From: JAOTYV01 sp041557595
GTDB taxonomy: Bacteria; Pseudomonadota; Alphaproteobacteria; UBA8366
Direction of reading: 5' to 3'
DNA length: 7,183 nucleotides
Assembly: GCA_041557595.1 (NCBI GenBank)
Contig: JBFFGE010000221.1
Span: 1 to 7,183 of the forward strand
The stretch's first letter is position 1, and every line of letters begins with the position of its first letter. The translations under genes were made by a program, and so were the position numbers. Shown piece by piece: positions 6,489-7,183 of the stretch. The notes beneath the pieces are model-generated. The model was given only the letters and a program-made list of their open reading frames with translations. It was not told the DNA's origin and ran no database searches.

Positions 6489-7183
<695 letters not shown>

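Overview
The window reads as a chromosomal housekeeping region of a Gram-negative alphaproteobacterium, probably Rhodospirillales-like. The evidence is the dense, GC-rich coding, the gene order tRNA-Leu / short RNase D / kdsD / lptC / lptA / lptB / rpoN, and an NDUFA9-like epimerase next to uppP. I cannot name a genus from sequence alone. I see no transposase, phage gene, CRISPR array, attachment site or compositional island.

Layout. Positions 1-32 hold a perfect inverted repeat at the window edge. uppP (undecaprenyl-diphosphatase) runs rightward at 100-900. It meets the leftward NDUFA9-like NAD(P)-binding protein (907-1902) tail to tail, with 6 bp between the stop codons. After a 156 bp gap with a recognisable sigma-70-type promoter comes tRNA-Leu(CAG) at 2059-2145. 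The short RNase D gene follows from a GTG at 2220. A second, stronger promoter lies just after rnd at 2861-2889. It opens a leader of about 140 nt that contains competing hairpins and a possible 25-codon upstream frame, whose stop overlaps the kdsD start. From kdsD the genes are tightly packed: kdsD-lptC (3 nt gap), lptC-lptA (ATGA overlap), lptA-lptB (40 nt) and lptB-rpoN (17 nt). rpoN runs off the right edge after 231 codons.

Function. Most genes serve the envelope. UppP recycles the undecaprenyl carrier used for peptidoglycan and O-antigen. KdsD makes arabinose-5-phosphate for Kdo in the LPS inner core. LptC, LptA and LptB are the inner-membrane anchor, periplasmic bridge and cytoplasmic ATPase of LPS export. 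RpoN (sigma-54) sits after lptB as in many proteobacteria. RNase D, directly downstream of a tRNA gene, processes tRNA 3' ends.

I found no clearly new system. The least explained part is the kdsD leader (2890-3037). Smaller oddities are the edge inverted repeat, the GKNGP variant in KdsD, the long two-part LptA with a Lys/Ala/Pro linker and a cysteine pair, and a long acidic region II in RpoN.
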